NCBI GenBank assembly: GCA_913055675.1
Contig: CAJXKY010000010.1
Location: 1 to 63,839 of the forward strand
DNA length: 63,839 nucleotides
Source of the DNA: an uncultured Halanaerobiales bacterium
Lineage (GTDB): Bacteria; Bacillota; Halanaerobiia; Halanaerobiales; M55B127
Direction of reading: 5' to 3'
Shown here: positions 25,654 through 35,113 of the stretch, one piece after another
Layout: each line of letters begins with the position of its first letter
Numbering within the stretch: position 1 is the first letter of the stretch
Notes under the pieces: model-generated
What the model saw: only the letters and a program-made list of their open reading frames with translations
What the model was told of the DNA's origin: nothing
The model's database searches: none
Position numbers and translations under genes: made by a program

Positions 25654-26883
25654 ATGGTTAAGAAAATCGCTGTTATTGGAGCCGGTAACAGGGGTAAAGA
25701 TGTTTATGGTAATTTAATTAAAGAAAATGATAATTTAAAGATATCGGCTGTAGCAGAACCCCAAAAAGCAAGAAGAGAAGAACTTGCACAAACACATAAT
25801 ATTCCTCCCAAAAAACAATTCAAAAACTGGGAGGATTTATTATATGAGGAAAGATTAGCTGATGCTGTTATAATATCCACAGGCGACAAATTACACTTCA
25901 ATCCCCTAAAAATTGCTTTGGAAAAAGGTTATAAAGTTTTATGTGAAAAACCAATCACTGATAATTTTGAAGAATTAAATATATTAAATAACAAATATAA
26001 TAATTACACTGATAAAGTAATGGTATCACATGTATTAAGATACACCCCATTTTTTAATAGAATAAAAGAGTTACTAAGTAGTAAATTAATTGGTGATGTG
26101 AGATTTATTAATTTAATAGAAAACATTGGTTTTTTTCACTACGCTCACAGCTATGTCAGAGGTAATTGGAGAAATAAAAATATTGGGGCTCCCATTATTT
26201 TAGCCAAAAGTTGTCATGATTTAGATATACTTTATTGGCTTTTAGAAAGTAAGGTAAAAAGAGTTTATTCTGATTCTTCCGACCGTTACTTTAATAAGAG
26301 TAATGATCCTTTAAATGCAGGTCAACGTTGTCTGAAATGTGAAATTGAAAGTAGTTGTCCTTATTCTGCTAAAAAAATATATCTTAGAGAAGAAAACGGG
26401 TGGCCAGTTTCAGTAATAACAGATGATCTGAGTTATGAAGGAAGGATTGAGGCTTTAAGAAAAAGTAATTATGGCAAATGTGTATATAAAAGTGATAATG
26501 ACCAATTAGATGTACAATCCTTGTTATTAAAGTATGAAAATGGAATAAGTGCCCATTTAAGTTTGACTGCTTTTTCTGATGAAATGACTCGGAAAATAAA
26601 TATTTTTGGAACTCATGGTGAAATTATTGGGGATTTGGATAAAGGAATTATAGAAGTGAGGCCATTTTTATCAGATAATAAAACAATCGAAATAGGTTAC
26701 AAAGGTGGTCATGCAGGTGGAGATGAAAAATTAATAGAGGCTTTTGAACAATTTTTATATACAGATCAAAGAAAAAATGAAAGTGATTTGATGTCAGCTC
26801 TAGAAAGTCATTTTGTTGCACTAGCAGCTGAAAAATCAAGATTAAATAATAATGCTGTTAATTTAGATGAATTTAGGGGGTAA
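25654..26883 (+). CDS. Gfo/Idh/MocA family oxidoreductase
   Basis: The 409-residue protein has an N-terminal Rossmann domain (KIAVIGAGNRGKDVYG) and the family motif CEKPITDNFEE at about residue 98, which holds the nicotinamide cofactor and the catalytic Lys. The C-terminal domain carries SCHDLDILYW with the usual H-D pair. It also has a Cys-rich insertion (QRCLKCEIESSCPYSA) seen in some family members, perhaps a metal or structural site. The substrate, probably a sugar or cyclitol, is unknown. The ATG at 25654 is preferred over GTG at 25645. It is followed after 5 nt by a racemase gene. Confidence 0.85.
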   Translation: MVKKIAVIGAGNRGKDVYGNLIKENDNLKISAVAEPQKARREELAQTHNIPPKKQFKNWEDLLYEERLADAVIISTGDKLHFNPLKIALEKGYKVLCEKPITDNFEELNILNNKYNNYTDKVMVSHVLRYTPFFNRIKELLSSKLIGDVRFINLIENIGFFHYAHSYVRGNWRNKNIGAPIILAKSCHDLDILYWLLESKVKRVYSDSSDRYFNKSNDPLNAGQRCLKCEIESSCPYSAKKIYLREENGWPVSVITDDLSYEGRIEALRKSNYGKCVYKSDNDQLDVQSLLLKYENGISAHLSLTAFSDEMTRKINIFGTHGEIIGDLDKGIIEVRPFLSDNKTIEIGYKGGHAGGDEKLIEAFEQFLYTDQRKNESDLMSALESHFVALAAEKSRLNNNAVNLDEFRG

Positions 26884-26888
26884 AGTGA

Positions 26889-27593
26889 GTGAAAAAAATA
26901 GGGCTTCTAGGGGGCATGGGTTGGTGTTCTACATCTATTTATTATAGAAAAATTAATCAATATATTAATAAAATAAAAAATAATCAAATTAACCCAGAAA
27001 TTATTCTTCATTCTCTTAACTATGACACTATATTAAAGTTAGAAAAAAAGGGAGACTGGGAATCAATTGCTGAAATATTAATTCCGGAAGCTGTTCAAAT
27101 TGAAGAAGCTGGAGCTGATTTCTTAGTTATTACTTCCAATACATTACATAGAATATATGATGAAATTAATTCAAATATAAATATACCAATCATAAATATA
27201 GTTGATTTAGTAGGAAAAAAACTAAATAGAACTTGGTGTAAAAAACCTGGTTTATTAGCAACAAAATATACAATCGATGATGGTTTTTATAAAGAAAAAC
27301 TAGAAAAATATTATAATCAAGAGGTGATTTTACCGGATTCCAGAGAAATAGAAGAATTAACAGATATATTAATTAATGAACTTGCGAGTAATAATATTAA
27401 CTTAAGTTCAAGATATTATATCAATAATATTATAGACAATCTTATCTATAAAGATGTAGATTCAATTATTTTAGGTTGTACAGAACTTTCTTCCTTGATA
27501 GATGTGATTGCGTCAAAAGATATTAGAATTATTGATAGTATTGAAATTCATATAAGAGAAATAGTATATTCGGTTATTCGAAAAAATTTGTAA
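26889..27593 (+). CDS. Aspartate/glutamate racemase family protein (YgeA-like)
   Basis: The 234-residue protein matches cofactor-independent amino-acid racemases: KKIGLLGGMGWCSTSIYYRKIN at the start, then ITSNTLHR and IILGCTELSSLI. In classic aspartate racemase both acid-base residues are Cys. Here the first position is Ser (TSNTLH) and the second is Cys (LGCTE). Escherichia coli YgeA has Thr at the first position and is a broad-range amino-acid racemase, so this may behave likewise. It starts with GTG at 26889, 5 nt after the oxidoreductase gene. Confidence 0.82.
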   Translation: MKKIGLLGGMGWCSTSIYYRKINQYINKIKNNQINPEIILHSLNYDTILKLEKKGDWESIAEILIPEAVQIEEAGADFLVITSNTLHRIYDEINSNINIPIINIVDLVGKKLNRTWCKKPGLLATKYTIDDGFYKEKLEKYYNQEVILPDSREIEELTDILINELASNNINLSSRYYINNIIDNLIYKDVDSIILGCTELSSLIDVIASKDIRIIDSIEIHIREIVYSVIRKNL

Positions 27594-27658
27594 ATGAAAT
27601 AAATATAATATAAACTAAAAAAAAGAAATATATTCACCAGATTGGGAAGGTGTATGAA

Positions 27659-28666
27659 ATGCAATATTTAGACAATAGAAAGGGCAATAAAAACAAAGTT
27701 ATAATAATCGGTTTTATTACTATTATTATAATGTTTATCTCTTTATTTATAGGTAGATTTAATATACCACTTTTGAAATTTATAAATGGTTTTAATCTTA
27801 ATGAAATGGAGAAGGCAGTTTTTTTTCAGATTCGTATTCCACGTATTTTGTTAGTGATGGGAGTGGGAGCGGCCTTATCGGTTGCTGGAGCAAGTTATCA
27901 AAGTACATTTAGAAATCCTCTTGTTTCCCCTGATATTCTTGGAGTGTCTGCTGGTGCTAGTTTTGGGGCTGCTTTAGGAATGGTTCTTTCTTTTGAATCA
28001 TTTACTACTATCTATTTTCTTGCCTTCGTCTTTGGAGTAATAGCAGTTTTTTTAACCTACTTCATTTCAAAACTAGGTAAAACAAATATGATTATGATGA
28101 TGGTTTTATCAGGAATAGTAGTTGGTTCACTGTTTAATGCTTTTATATCTATATTAAAATATGTTGCTGATCCTTATGAAAAACTACCCGGTATTGTATT
28201 TTGGTTAATGGGAGGTTTTAGTAGAACTGGATGGGATGAATTAAAATTTGCTGCTCCTTTTATAATTGTTGGTATAGTAGTATTGATCTTAATTCGTTGG
28301 TATTTAAATGTAATGTCAATGGGTGAAGAAGAGGCAATTTCAATGGGGATTAATGTCAAACTAATTAGGAGAGTCATGATATTTTTTAGTACTTTAATGG
28401 TGGCCTCTTCAGTAGCTACAGTGGGACAAGTAAGCTGGGTTGGATTAGTAGTACCACATATATCTAGATTTATTGTAGGTGCTGATCATCGTTATATGGT
28501 ACCTGCTTCAGGCTTACTTGGTGCAAGTTTTTTATTAATTATGGATAATATAGCTAGATCTTTAACAGGAGCAGAAATTCCTATTAGTATTATTACAGCT
28601 TTATTAGGAGCTCCGTTTTTTGCATATCTCTTAATTTCTCAGAAAAGCAGTGGATGGAATCGTTAA
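27659..28666 (+). CDS. FecCD family ABC transporter permease (orphan)
   Basis: The 335-residue membrane protein is a type II ABC importer permease of the BtuC/FecCD family with about ten membrane segments. Marks are RIPRILLVMGVGAALSVAG, FRNPLVSPDILGVSAGASFGAA, WVGLVVPHISRFIVG and DNIARSLTGAEIPISIITALLGAPFFAYLL. Usual cargo is iron siderophore, heme, cobalamin or molybdate. No binding protein or ATPase gene is next to it, which is unusual. The ATG at 27659 follows GGGAAGG; an upstream GTG at 27650 overlaps that site. A MoaB-like gene follows. Confidence 0.9.
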   Translation: MQYLDNRKGNKNKVIIIGFITIIIMFISLFIGRFNIPLLKFINGFNLNEMEKAVFFQIRIPRILLVMGVGAALSVAGASYQSTFRNPLVSPDILGVSAGASFGAALGMVLSFESFTTIYFLAFVFGVIAVFLTYFISKLGKTNMIMMMVLSGIVVGSLFNAFISILKYVADPYEKLPGIVFWLMGGFSRTGWDELKFAAPFIIVGIVVLILIRWYLNVMSMGEEEAISMGINVKLIRRVMIFFSTLMVASSVATVGQVSWVGLVVPHISRFIVGADHRYMVPASGLLGASFLLIMDNIARSLTGAEIPISIITALLGAPFFAYLLISQKSSGWNR

Positions 28667-28689
28667 TATTTCAAGAAAGGGTGAAATAC

Positions 28690-29163
28690 TTGGTAAAAGT
28701 TGCTTTACTAACCGTAAAAGATAATAAACATGATGAAAATAGAGAAGGTAAAACTAGAAAAACAGTTAAAAATTTGGCTTCTAAAATTGAAGGTGAAAAA
28801 GTATATTTTAAATCGATAGATAATAAATATGAAAAGATTAAAGAGGAATTATTTGATCTGAGTGTAAATCGAGAGGCTGATTTAATATTAACAAGTGGTG
28901 GTACAGGTTTATCACCAAAAGATCTTGTTCCTGAAGCTACTAAAGATGTTATCGAAAAGGAAGTTCAAGGCATTCCGGAAAAAATGAGAAGAGTAGTTTC
29001 TGAGTATAGGCCAGCCGCTTGTATATTTAGAGGTAGAGCTGGAATAAACAAAGAAAGTTTAATAATTAATCTTCCTAGTGACCCCAAACTAGTAAAGGAT
29101 TGTCTTAACTCAATTATAAAAGTAATACCGAAAGGTGTTCAGATGTTAAAAGATGAAGTATAA
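28690..29163 (+). CDS. MogA/MoaB-like molybdopterin-binding protein
   Basis: The 157-residue protein has the MoCF-biosynthesis fold: VALLTVKDNK at the start, DLILTSGGTGLSPKDLVPEATKDVIEKEVQGIPEKMR, which is the molybdopterin-binding signature, and LIINLPSDPKLVKDCL. Relatives adenylate molybdopterin before Mo or W insertion. I chose the TTG at 28690, which follows AGAAAGGGTG at a good distance; an ATG at 28654 lies inside the permease gene and has no site. No other moa or moe gene is in the window. Confidence 0.82.
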   Translation: MVKVALLTVKDNKHDENREGKTRKTVKNLASKIEGEKVYFKSIDNKYEKIKEELFDLSVNREADLILTSGGTGLSPKDLVPEATKDVIEKEVQGIPEKMRRVVSEYRPAACIFRGRAGINKESLIINLPSDPKLVKDCLNSIIKVIPKGVQMLKDEV

Positions 29164-29177
29164 AAGGAGGTTTATTG

Positions 29178-31511
29178 ATGTTAACTTATCACCGCTTAAA
29201 AAGTGAGAAGCCCCCTCTCTATGATTATGAGCCGTGGAATATTACTGAAAAAGAATTTAAAATTAAAAATAATCATCATAATGAAACAATTTTTTCATTA
29301 GGAAATGGTTATATGGGTTTAAGAGGAACCCTAGAGGAAGAGTTTGCAGGACCAGATGATAAAACCACTCCAGGTTTTTATATTAACGGAATTTATGAAC
29401 AAGAAGAAATTATTTATGGAGAATTTGCGCCAAAACAACCTAAGAAGTATCAGTCTATGATTAATTTAATGGATTGGAAGTCTATAAATTTATTCATTGA
29501 TGACGAACAATTTGATTTGATAAAAGGCGAAATTGAAGATTATAAAAGAACGTTGGATATTAAAAACGGTTTATTAAAAAGAAGCTTAATATGGTCTACA
29601 AAAAGTAATAAAAAAGTTGAAATAATAATTGAAAGAATTATTTCTTTTGAACATAAACATATAGGTGCAATTAAGTATAGCATCAAACCTCTCAACTTTG
29701 ACGGGAATATTAAATTGATAAGCACCTTTAATGGAGATGTGAGAAACCATCATCATTTGAGAAATAAAAAACCTCTTTCTCTGCAACAAAGAGGAATAGA
29801 AGATCCTTACTCATATTTATTGATGAAAACAAATAATTCTAATATTATGGTTGGGGGAAGTGTTTCTAATAATACAAAGGGCATAGATCAAGAAAAAGTA
29901 AGTGTTACTAAAACCCTTTGTAATGAAAAGATTGAAGCTAATTATAATATAAATGTAGTACAAGGAGAAACGTATACATTAGAAAAATTTGCTGCATTTT
30001 ATACATCTCGAGATGTTGAAAATAAATATATCTTGAATAATTGTTTTGATGATATTTCATTAATTAAGGAAAAAGGATTTGAATATCTTAAAAGGAAACA
30101 ACAAGATTATCTTAAAGATTACTGGAAGTATTCTGATGTGAAAATCGAAGGTGATTTAGAATTACAACAAGCATTTAGATATAATGCTCTTCAAATTCTA
30201 CAATCTACCGGTAAAGATGGTAAAACTAATATCCCTGCAAAAGGTCTTACGGGGGAATACTATGAAGGACACTATTTTTGGGATACTGAAACATATATAA
30301 TTCCCTTTTTCAATTACAGTCATCCGGAAATTTCACGTGAGCTATTAAACTATAGATATAAGATACTAGATGCAGCTCGTGAAAATGCGGAAAGAATGAA
30401 ATTAAAAGGAGCGTTATTTCCTTGGAGAACAATTAATGGAAAAGAGGCTTCAGGTAATTTCCTTGGTTCTACTGTACAGTATCATATAAATGCAGATATT
30501 GCATTTGCTATCAATAAATATGTTAATGCTACAGATGATTATAGGTTTTTATATAATAAGGGAGCGGAAATCTTATTTGAAACTGCTCGTATGTGGGTGA
30601 GTTTAGGTCATTTTGAGAAATTAAAAGATAATAAATTCTGTATTAATGAAGCTTCTGGCCCTGATGAATATAAACCTGCTGTTAATAATAATTGTTACAC
30701 AAATTTTATGGCTAAGTTTAATTTAGAATATGCTGTAGAAGTATATAATAAATTAAAAGGTGAAGATACTAAATTATTAGAAGAATTAAAAGATAAAATA
30801 GATTTATCTCAAAAAGAAGTTAAAGAATGGGAAAAAGCAGCAGAAAATATGTTTTTACCATATAATGAAGATTTAGAAATTAATCCTCAAGATGATTCCT
30901 TTATTTATAAAGAAGATATTGATATTGAATCAATTCCAATTGAGGAATTACCATTAGTGCAAAATTGGCACCCACTTACAATTTGGAAGTATAAGATATT
31001 GAAACAAGCCGATGTTATACTTTTAATGTTATTTATGGGAGATGATTTTAGTCTCGAACAAAAAAGAAGAAATTATGATTATTATGAACCAAAAACTACT
31101 CATGATTCTTCTTTATCACCATCTATTTACAGTATTATTGCTTCTGAAATTGGTTATTATGATGATGCATACGATTATTTTCTTCAGACAGCTAGATTAG
31201 ATCTTGATGATTATAATGAAAATGCCTATCAGGGACTTCATACTGCTTGTATGGGGAGTAATTGGATGGTGTTGGTTCAAGGGTTTGCAAGAATGCGTAA
31301 CTACAATGGAGAATTAACCTTTGATCCATACTTACCTGAAAAATGGGATGGCTATAGATTTAAAATCAATTATAAAGGTTCTTTATTAGAGGTTCATGTG
31401 AGGGAAAATTTCATTGAATATGAATTGTTAGAAGGAGAAAGTATACAATTTGAACATAAGGATAAAGAAATTATTTTAAATAAAGAAAATAACTATTCGA
31501 AAATCAACTAG
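29178..31511 (+). CDS. GH65 family disaccharide phosphorylase
   Basis: The 777-residue protein is an inverting glycoside phosphorylase of family GH65, which splits an alpha-linked glucobiose with phosphate to beta-glucose 1-phosphate. N-terminal beta-sandwich: ETIFSLGNGYMGLRGTLEEEF. Catalytic (alpha/alpha)6 barrel: YYEGHYFWDTETYIIPFF, then EASGPDEYKPAVNNNCYTN with the likely general acid Glu, KQADVILLM, and THDSSLSPSIYSIIASEIG for phosphate binding. Maltose, trehalose, kojibiose and nigerose phosphorylases share these, so specificity is open. The usual partner, beta-phosphoglucomutase, is not adjacent. The ATG at 29178 follows AAGGAGG. Confidence 0.9.
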   Translation: MLTYHRLKSEKPPLYDYEPWNITEKEFKIKNNHHNETIFSLGNGYMGLRGTLEEEFAGPDDKTTPGFYINGIYEQEEIIYGEFAPKQPKKYQSMINLMDWKSINLFIDDEQFDLIKGEIEDYKRTLDIKNGLLKRSLIWSTKSNKKVEIIIERIISFEHKHIGAIKYSIKPLNFDGNIKLISTFNGDVRNHHHLRNKKPLSLQQRGIEDPYSYLLMKTNNSNIMVGGSVSNNTKGIDQEKVSVTKTLCNEKIEANYNINVVQGETYTLEKFAAFYTSRDVENKYILNNCFDDISLIKEKGFEYLKRKQQDYLKDYWKYSDVKIEGDLELQQAFRYNALQILQSTGKDGKTNIPAKGLTGEYYEGHYFWDTETYIIPFFNYSHPEISRELLNYRYKILDAARENAERMKLKGALFPWRTINGKEASGNFLGSTVQYHINADIAFAINKYVNATDDYRFLYNKGAEILFETARMWVSLGHFEKLKDNKFCINEASGPDEYKPAVNNNCYTNFMAKFNLEYAVEVYNKLKGEDTKLLEELKDKIDLSQKEVKEWEKAAENMFLPYNEDLEINPQDDSFIYKEDIDIESIPIEELPLVQNWHPLTIWKYKILKQADVILLMLFMGDDFSLEQKRRNYDYYEPKTTHDSSLSPSIYSIIASEIGYYDDAYDYFLQTARLDLDDYNENAYQGLHTACMGSNWMVLVQGFARMRNYNGELTFDPYLPEKWDGYRFKINYKGSLLEVHVRENFIEYELLEGESIQFEHKDKEIILNKENNYSKIN

Positions 31512-31523
31512 GAGTAATCTAAT

Positions 31524-32423
31524 ATGAAGTTAAGTGAAAATGATTTAAAAATATATATTATTTTAGCAATAGGTGTCTTTATAATATCTTTTTCTGGTAT
31601 TATTATAAAAGTGATAACAGCTCCAGCTTTAGTTATTGCTTTTTATAGAGTTTTTATAACAATGATCATTTTAACTCCTTACTTTTTTTACAAATACAGT
31701 AATTCTTTAAAATACTTTTTAGATATTAGGCCAGCTTTAGTGGGATTTTTACTTGCCTTACATTTTTATGCGTGGATATCTGCTGTTCAATTAACTAATG
31801 TTGCTAATGCAGTAATATTTATAGCAATTCAACCTTTATTTACCCTTTTAATGGAATATTTATTTGCAAAAGAGGATATCAGAAAAGGTGCGATAGCAGG
31901 AGTAGGGTTTGCTTTATTAGGTAGTATAATAATAAGTTATTCAGATTTTCATATTATTTTGACAAGATTTTATGGAGATATGTTAGCTGTTTTAGCAGCT
32001 TTTTTAGCTGCCTGTTACCTGTTTTTAGGGAGAAGTTTTCGTAAAAAGATTAAATATATACCTTATATCTATATAGTATATACATACTGCGCTTTCTTTT
32101 TATTTATATTTGTATTAATTTCGGGTGGGTCATTTACTGGTTATAGCAATATAAGCTATTTTTATATTTTTCTTTTAGCTTTAGGACCGACCTTGATTGG
32201 TCATTCTATTTTGAATTTATCAATTCGGTATGTACCTGCTACGATTGTGTCTTTAGCTATTTTAGGGGAACCTATAATAACTACAATTTTAGCTTTAGTC
32301 ATTTTGAAAGAAACTTTAACTGGTGCAACTATGGTTGGAGGAGTATTAATATTATATGGAATATTTAGGGCAATAAATACAAATCAGAAAAAACGGAGTA
32401 AAATTGCCAGTAAGGAGACATAA
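31524..32423 (+). CDS. EamA/DMT superfamily transporter
   Basis: The 299-residue membrane protein has about ten hydrophobic segments in two EamA repeats. The first starts IIIKVITAPALVIAFYRV and the second has the family's GPTLIGHSILNLSIRYVPATIVSLAILGEPI. DMT members export amino acids or other metabolites; the substrate is not known. The ATG follows GGAGTAA, 12 nt after the GH65 stop codon. The next gene is a second EamA protein; similarity between the two is distant. Confidence 0.87.
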   Translation: MKLSENDLKIYIILAIGVFIISFSGIIIKVITAPALVIAFYRVFITMIILTPYFFYKYSNSLKYFLDIRPALVGFLLALHFYAWISAVQLTNVANAVIFIAIQPLFTLLMEYLFAKEDIRKGAIAGVGFALLGSIIISYSDFHIILTRFYGDMLAVLAAFLAACYLFLGRSFRKKIKYIPYIYIVYTYCAFFLFIFVLISGGSFTGYSNISYFYIFLLALGPTLIGHSILNLSIRYVPATIVSLAILGEPIITTILALVILKETLTGATMVGGVLILYGIFRAINTNQKKRSKIASKET

Positions 32424-32424
32424 A

Positions 32425-33381
32425 ATGGATAAAATAAAATTTAATATTTTTACCAACAAATATAGTGTTGTTATATTATCGATTTTAGCATGCATATTAT
32501 GGGGTAGTGCCTTTCCCTCTTTAAAGGTAAGTTATTCACTATTAGAAATTGAAAACAGTGGTGCTTTTGTCAAGATGTTATTTGCTTCATATAGGTTTAT
32601 GTTGGCGTCATTTATGTTATTTATTTTTATAATATTAAAATCAGGTATTAAACGTTTAAAATTAAAAAGAAACGATTATTTACATTTATTAACTTTAGGT
32701 TTAATTCAGACCTTTGCCCAATATGCTTTCTTTTATAATGGTCTAGCTAAGACTACAGGTGTAAAGGCTTCAATTTTAGTAACTTCTGGTATTTTCTTTA
32801 CAGTAATAGCTTCCCATTTTATTTATCATGATGATAAATTGAATAAAATTAAATCATTTGGGCTCTTATTGGGTATTACAGGAGTAATAATTATTAATAT
32901 AAATAGAGGAAATCTTAATTTTATATTTAATTTTACTGGAGAAGGATTTATTATAATGACCGGAGTGATGAGTACTATTGCTATCTTATATGTTAAATCC
33001 TTATCCAAAAATATGGATATAATGATAATCACTGCTTATCAAATGCTTTTTGGTTCTATCACATTATTTTTTATTGCGCTTAGTGGTAGTAGTATTGAAA
33101 CAATAAATTTTAATTTGAAAAGTGGTTTACTTTTAATATATTTGGCTTTTATTTCTGCTGCTGCTTTTGGACTTTGGTATAGTTTGATAAAATTTAATAA
33201 GGTTGGATATATTACTATTTACAAATTTATTGTACCTGTAAGTGGAGTCTTTTTATCTGCAATATTCATTATTACTGAATCAGTAAGTTTAAATGCTGTA
33301 TTAGCTTTGGCTTTAGTTTCCATAGGTATTGTAATTATAAATATGCCGGAAGGTTATTTATCTAAAAAAATGGGGGGATAA
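32425..33381 (+). CDS. EamA/DMT superfamily transporter
   Basis: This 318-residue protein again has ten hydrophobic segments and two EamA repeats (ILACILWGSAFPSLKVSYSL near the start, then GLWYSLIKFNKVGYITIYKFIVPVSGVFLSAIF). The ATG at 32425 follows AAGGAG by 7 nt; a TTG at 32404 overlaps the previous gene and lacks a site. One base separates it from the preceding transporter, so the two may act as a pair or independently. Substrate unknown. Confidence 0.87.
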   Translation: MDKIKFNIFTNKYSVVILSILACILWGSAFPSLKVSYSLLEIENSGAFVKMLFASYRFMLASFMLFIFIILKSGIKRLKLKRNDYLHLLTLGLIQTFAQYAFFYNGLAKTTGVKASILVTSGIFFTVIASHFIYHDDKLNKIKSFGLLLGITGVIIININRGNLNFIFNFTGEGFIIMTGVMSTIAILYVKSLSKNMDIMIITAYQMLFGSITLFFIALSGSSIETINFNLKSGLLLIYLAFISAAAFGLWYSLIKFNKVGYITIYKFIVPVSGVFLSAIFIITESVSLNAVLALALVSIGIVIINMPEGYLSKKMGG

Positions 33382-33385
33382 TTTC

Positions 33386-34039
33386 ATGAAAAAATTTGTG
33401 TTTAATAAATCCCAGGAATTACAAAAAGATATCAATGAATACCTAGACACTGTAGAAGAAGGTTTTTTATTATTTAAAAGAGATATTAATAGGTATTTTA
33501 ATGGTCATTTTGATTTATTTGAAGATGATTTAGATGATATCTTGGACGTTGAAAATAAGGCAGATGAACTTTTAAAAGATATCAAATATAAATTATATAC
33601 TTATATGTTACTTCCTGAAGCCAGGGGTGATGTGTTGTCATTGCTAGAGAATATGGATAATGAAGTTGATTTATGTAAAAAGGTTTTAATGCAGTTTTCA
33701 ATAGAAAAACCAGTGATCAAAGATTTCGTGAAAAACGAATTTAAGGATTTAGCAAAACAATCATTAAATTCTGCAGAAGAAGTTGTAAAGGGAATGAGAG
33801 CATATTTCGAAGAAATTTCAATGGTTAGTGATTATGTAAATAAAGTTCACTTTTATGAACATGAAGCAGATAAAATTGAGGAAAGAATAAAAAGAAAAGT
33901 TTTTAATTCTAAAGAATTCGAGGAATTTAGTAAAAAGGTGCATTTAAGACATTTTGCAGAAAGATTAGCATATTTTTCTGATTTAGCTGAGGAGATAAGT
34001 GAACAATTATCAGTAGCAGCAATTAAAAGAACTGTATAG
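33386..34039 (+). CDS. DUF47 family PhoU-like protein
   Basis: The 217-residue all-helical protein belongs to the DUF47/PhoU_div family, which accompanies PiT phosphate carriers. Visible are the acidic metal-binding heptads VENKADELLKDIKYKLYTYMLLPE and EHEADKIEERIKRKVF. It probably tunes phosphate uptake through the carrier encoded next. The ATG lies 4 nt after the previous stop codon, and the PiT gene follows after 30 nt. Confidence 0.88.
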   Translation: MKKFVFNKSQELQKDINEYLDTVEEGFLLFKRDINRYFNGHFDLFEDDLDDILDVENKADELLKDIKYKLYTYMLLPEARGDVLSLLENMDNEVDLCKKVLMQFSIEKPVIKDFVKNEFKDLAKQSLNSAEEVVKGMRAYFEEISMVSDYVNKVHFYEHEADKIEERIKRKVFNSKEFEEFSKKVHLRHFAERLAYFSDLAEEISEQLSVAAIKRTV

Positions 34040-34069
34040 AATAATTAGGATAATGGAGGATTGAGTATT

Positions 34070-35113
34070 ATGGGGGCTTTACTTTTTATATCTAGTGGTT
34101 TATTCCTCGGATGGTCCTTGGGAGCTAATGATGCTGCCAATTTATTTGGTACTGCTGTTTCTACAAAGATGGTGAAATTTTCTACTGCTGCAATTATAAT
34201 AAGTGTCTTTGTGATAATTGGTGCTGTAGTAGGAGGTGCAGGAACAACTGAAACATTAGGAACCCTAGGAGCAATAAATACATTGCCCGGAGCTTTTGTA
34301 GTTGCTTTAGCAGCAGGAATAACTGTTTACTTAATGACAAGTTATGAACTACCTGTTTCTACAACACAGTCTATAGTGGGTGCGATAATAGGTTGGAATA
34401 TTTTTAGCGGTTATGATACCCAGTTTGATGTGTTATCCAAAATAGTAGGAACTTGGGTGTTTTCACCAATATTATCAGCAATATTTGCAATTATATTTTT
34501 CAAAATAGCTCAATATTTAATTAATAATTTTAAAATACATTTGATTAAAGTAGATATGTATACTCGTTTCGGACTTATTTTGGTAGGAGCCTTTGGAGCT
34601 TATAGTTTAGGAGCTAATAATATAGCCAATGTTATGGGGGTTTTTACACAAACTTCAACATTAGGAAGTTTAAAAATAGGGCCACTAACACTATCTAATA
34701 CACAAACATTGTTTTTACTCGGTGGGATAGCAATTTCAGTTGGGGTATTTACCTATTCTAAAAGAGTTATGACCACCGTAGGGAGAAGTATCTTTAAAAT
34801 TTCCCCGGTGGCCTCTCTCATAGTAGTTCTCTCTAGTTCTACAGTCTTGTTTGTGTTTGCTTCAGAAGGACTGCAGTCTATTTTATTAACCCTTGGATTG
34901 CCAACTTTTCCCTTGGTGCCCGTTTCCGGATCACAAGCTGTTGTCGGAGCTGTGATGGGAATAGGATTGGCAAAAGGAGGGAGAAACGTAAATTATAAGT
35001 TGCTGGGTAAAATTGGTATGGGTTGGATCTTTACGCCTTTGTTGGCTTTATTAATTTCATATATTGCTTTGTTTTTTATGCAAAATGTATTTATGCATCA
35101 AGTGTACTTGTAG
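34070..35113 (+). CDS. pit: PiT family inorganic phosphate transporter
   Basis: The 347-residue membrane protein is a low-affinity cation-coupled phosphate carrier. Both PiT repeats show the signature: SLGANDAANLFGTAV at about residue 16 and SLGANNIANVMGVF at about residue 180. PVSTTQSIVGAIIGWN and PVSGSQAVVGAVMGIG are the repeated transport loops. The ATG at 34070 has GGAGG 10 nt upstream; the TTG at 34061 is too close. Its 3' end overlaps the converging MFS gene by 23 bp. Confidence 0.92.
   Translation: MGALLFISSGLFLGWSLGANDAANLFGTAVSTKMVKFSTAAIIISVFVIIGAVVGGAGTTETLGTLGAINTLPGAFVVALAAGITVYLMTSYELPVSTTQSIVGAIIGWNIFSGYDTQFDVLSKIVGTWVFSPILSAIFAIIFFKIAQYLINNFKIHLIKVDMYTRFGLILVGAFGAYSLGANNIANVMGVFTQTSTLGSLKIGPLTLSNTQTLFLLGGIAISVGVFTYSKRVMTTVGRSIFKISPVASLIVVLSSSTVLFVFASEGLQSILLTLGLPTFPLVPVSGSQAVVGAVMGIGLAKGGRNVNYKLLGKIGMGWIFTPLLALLISYIALFFMQNVFMHQVYL

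Noticed and set aside
27601..27658. TATAAT at 27604-27609 as a promoter of the FecCD gene
   Set aside because: There is no -35 box at a proper distance (only an A run), so I do not support it as a promoter.
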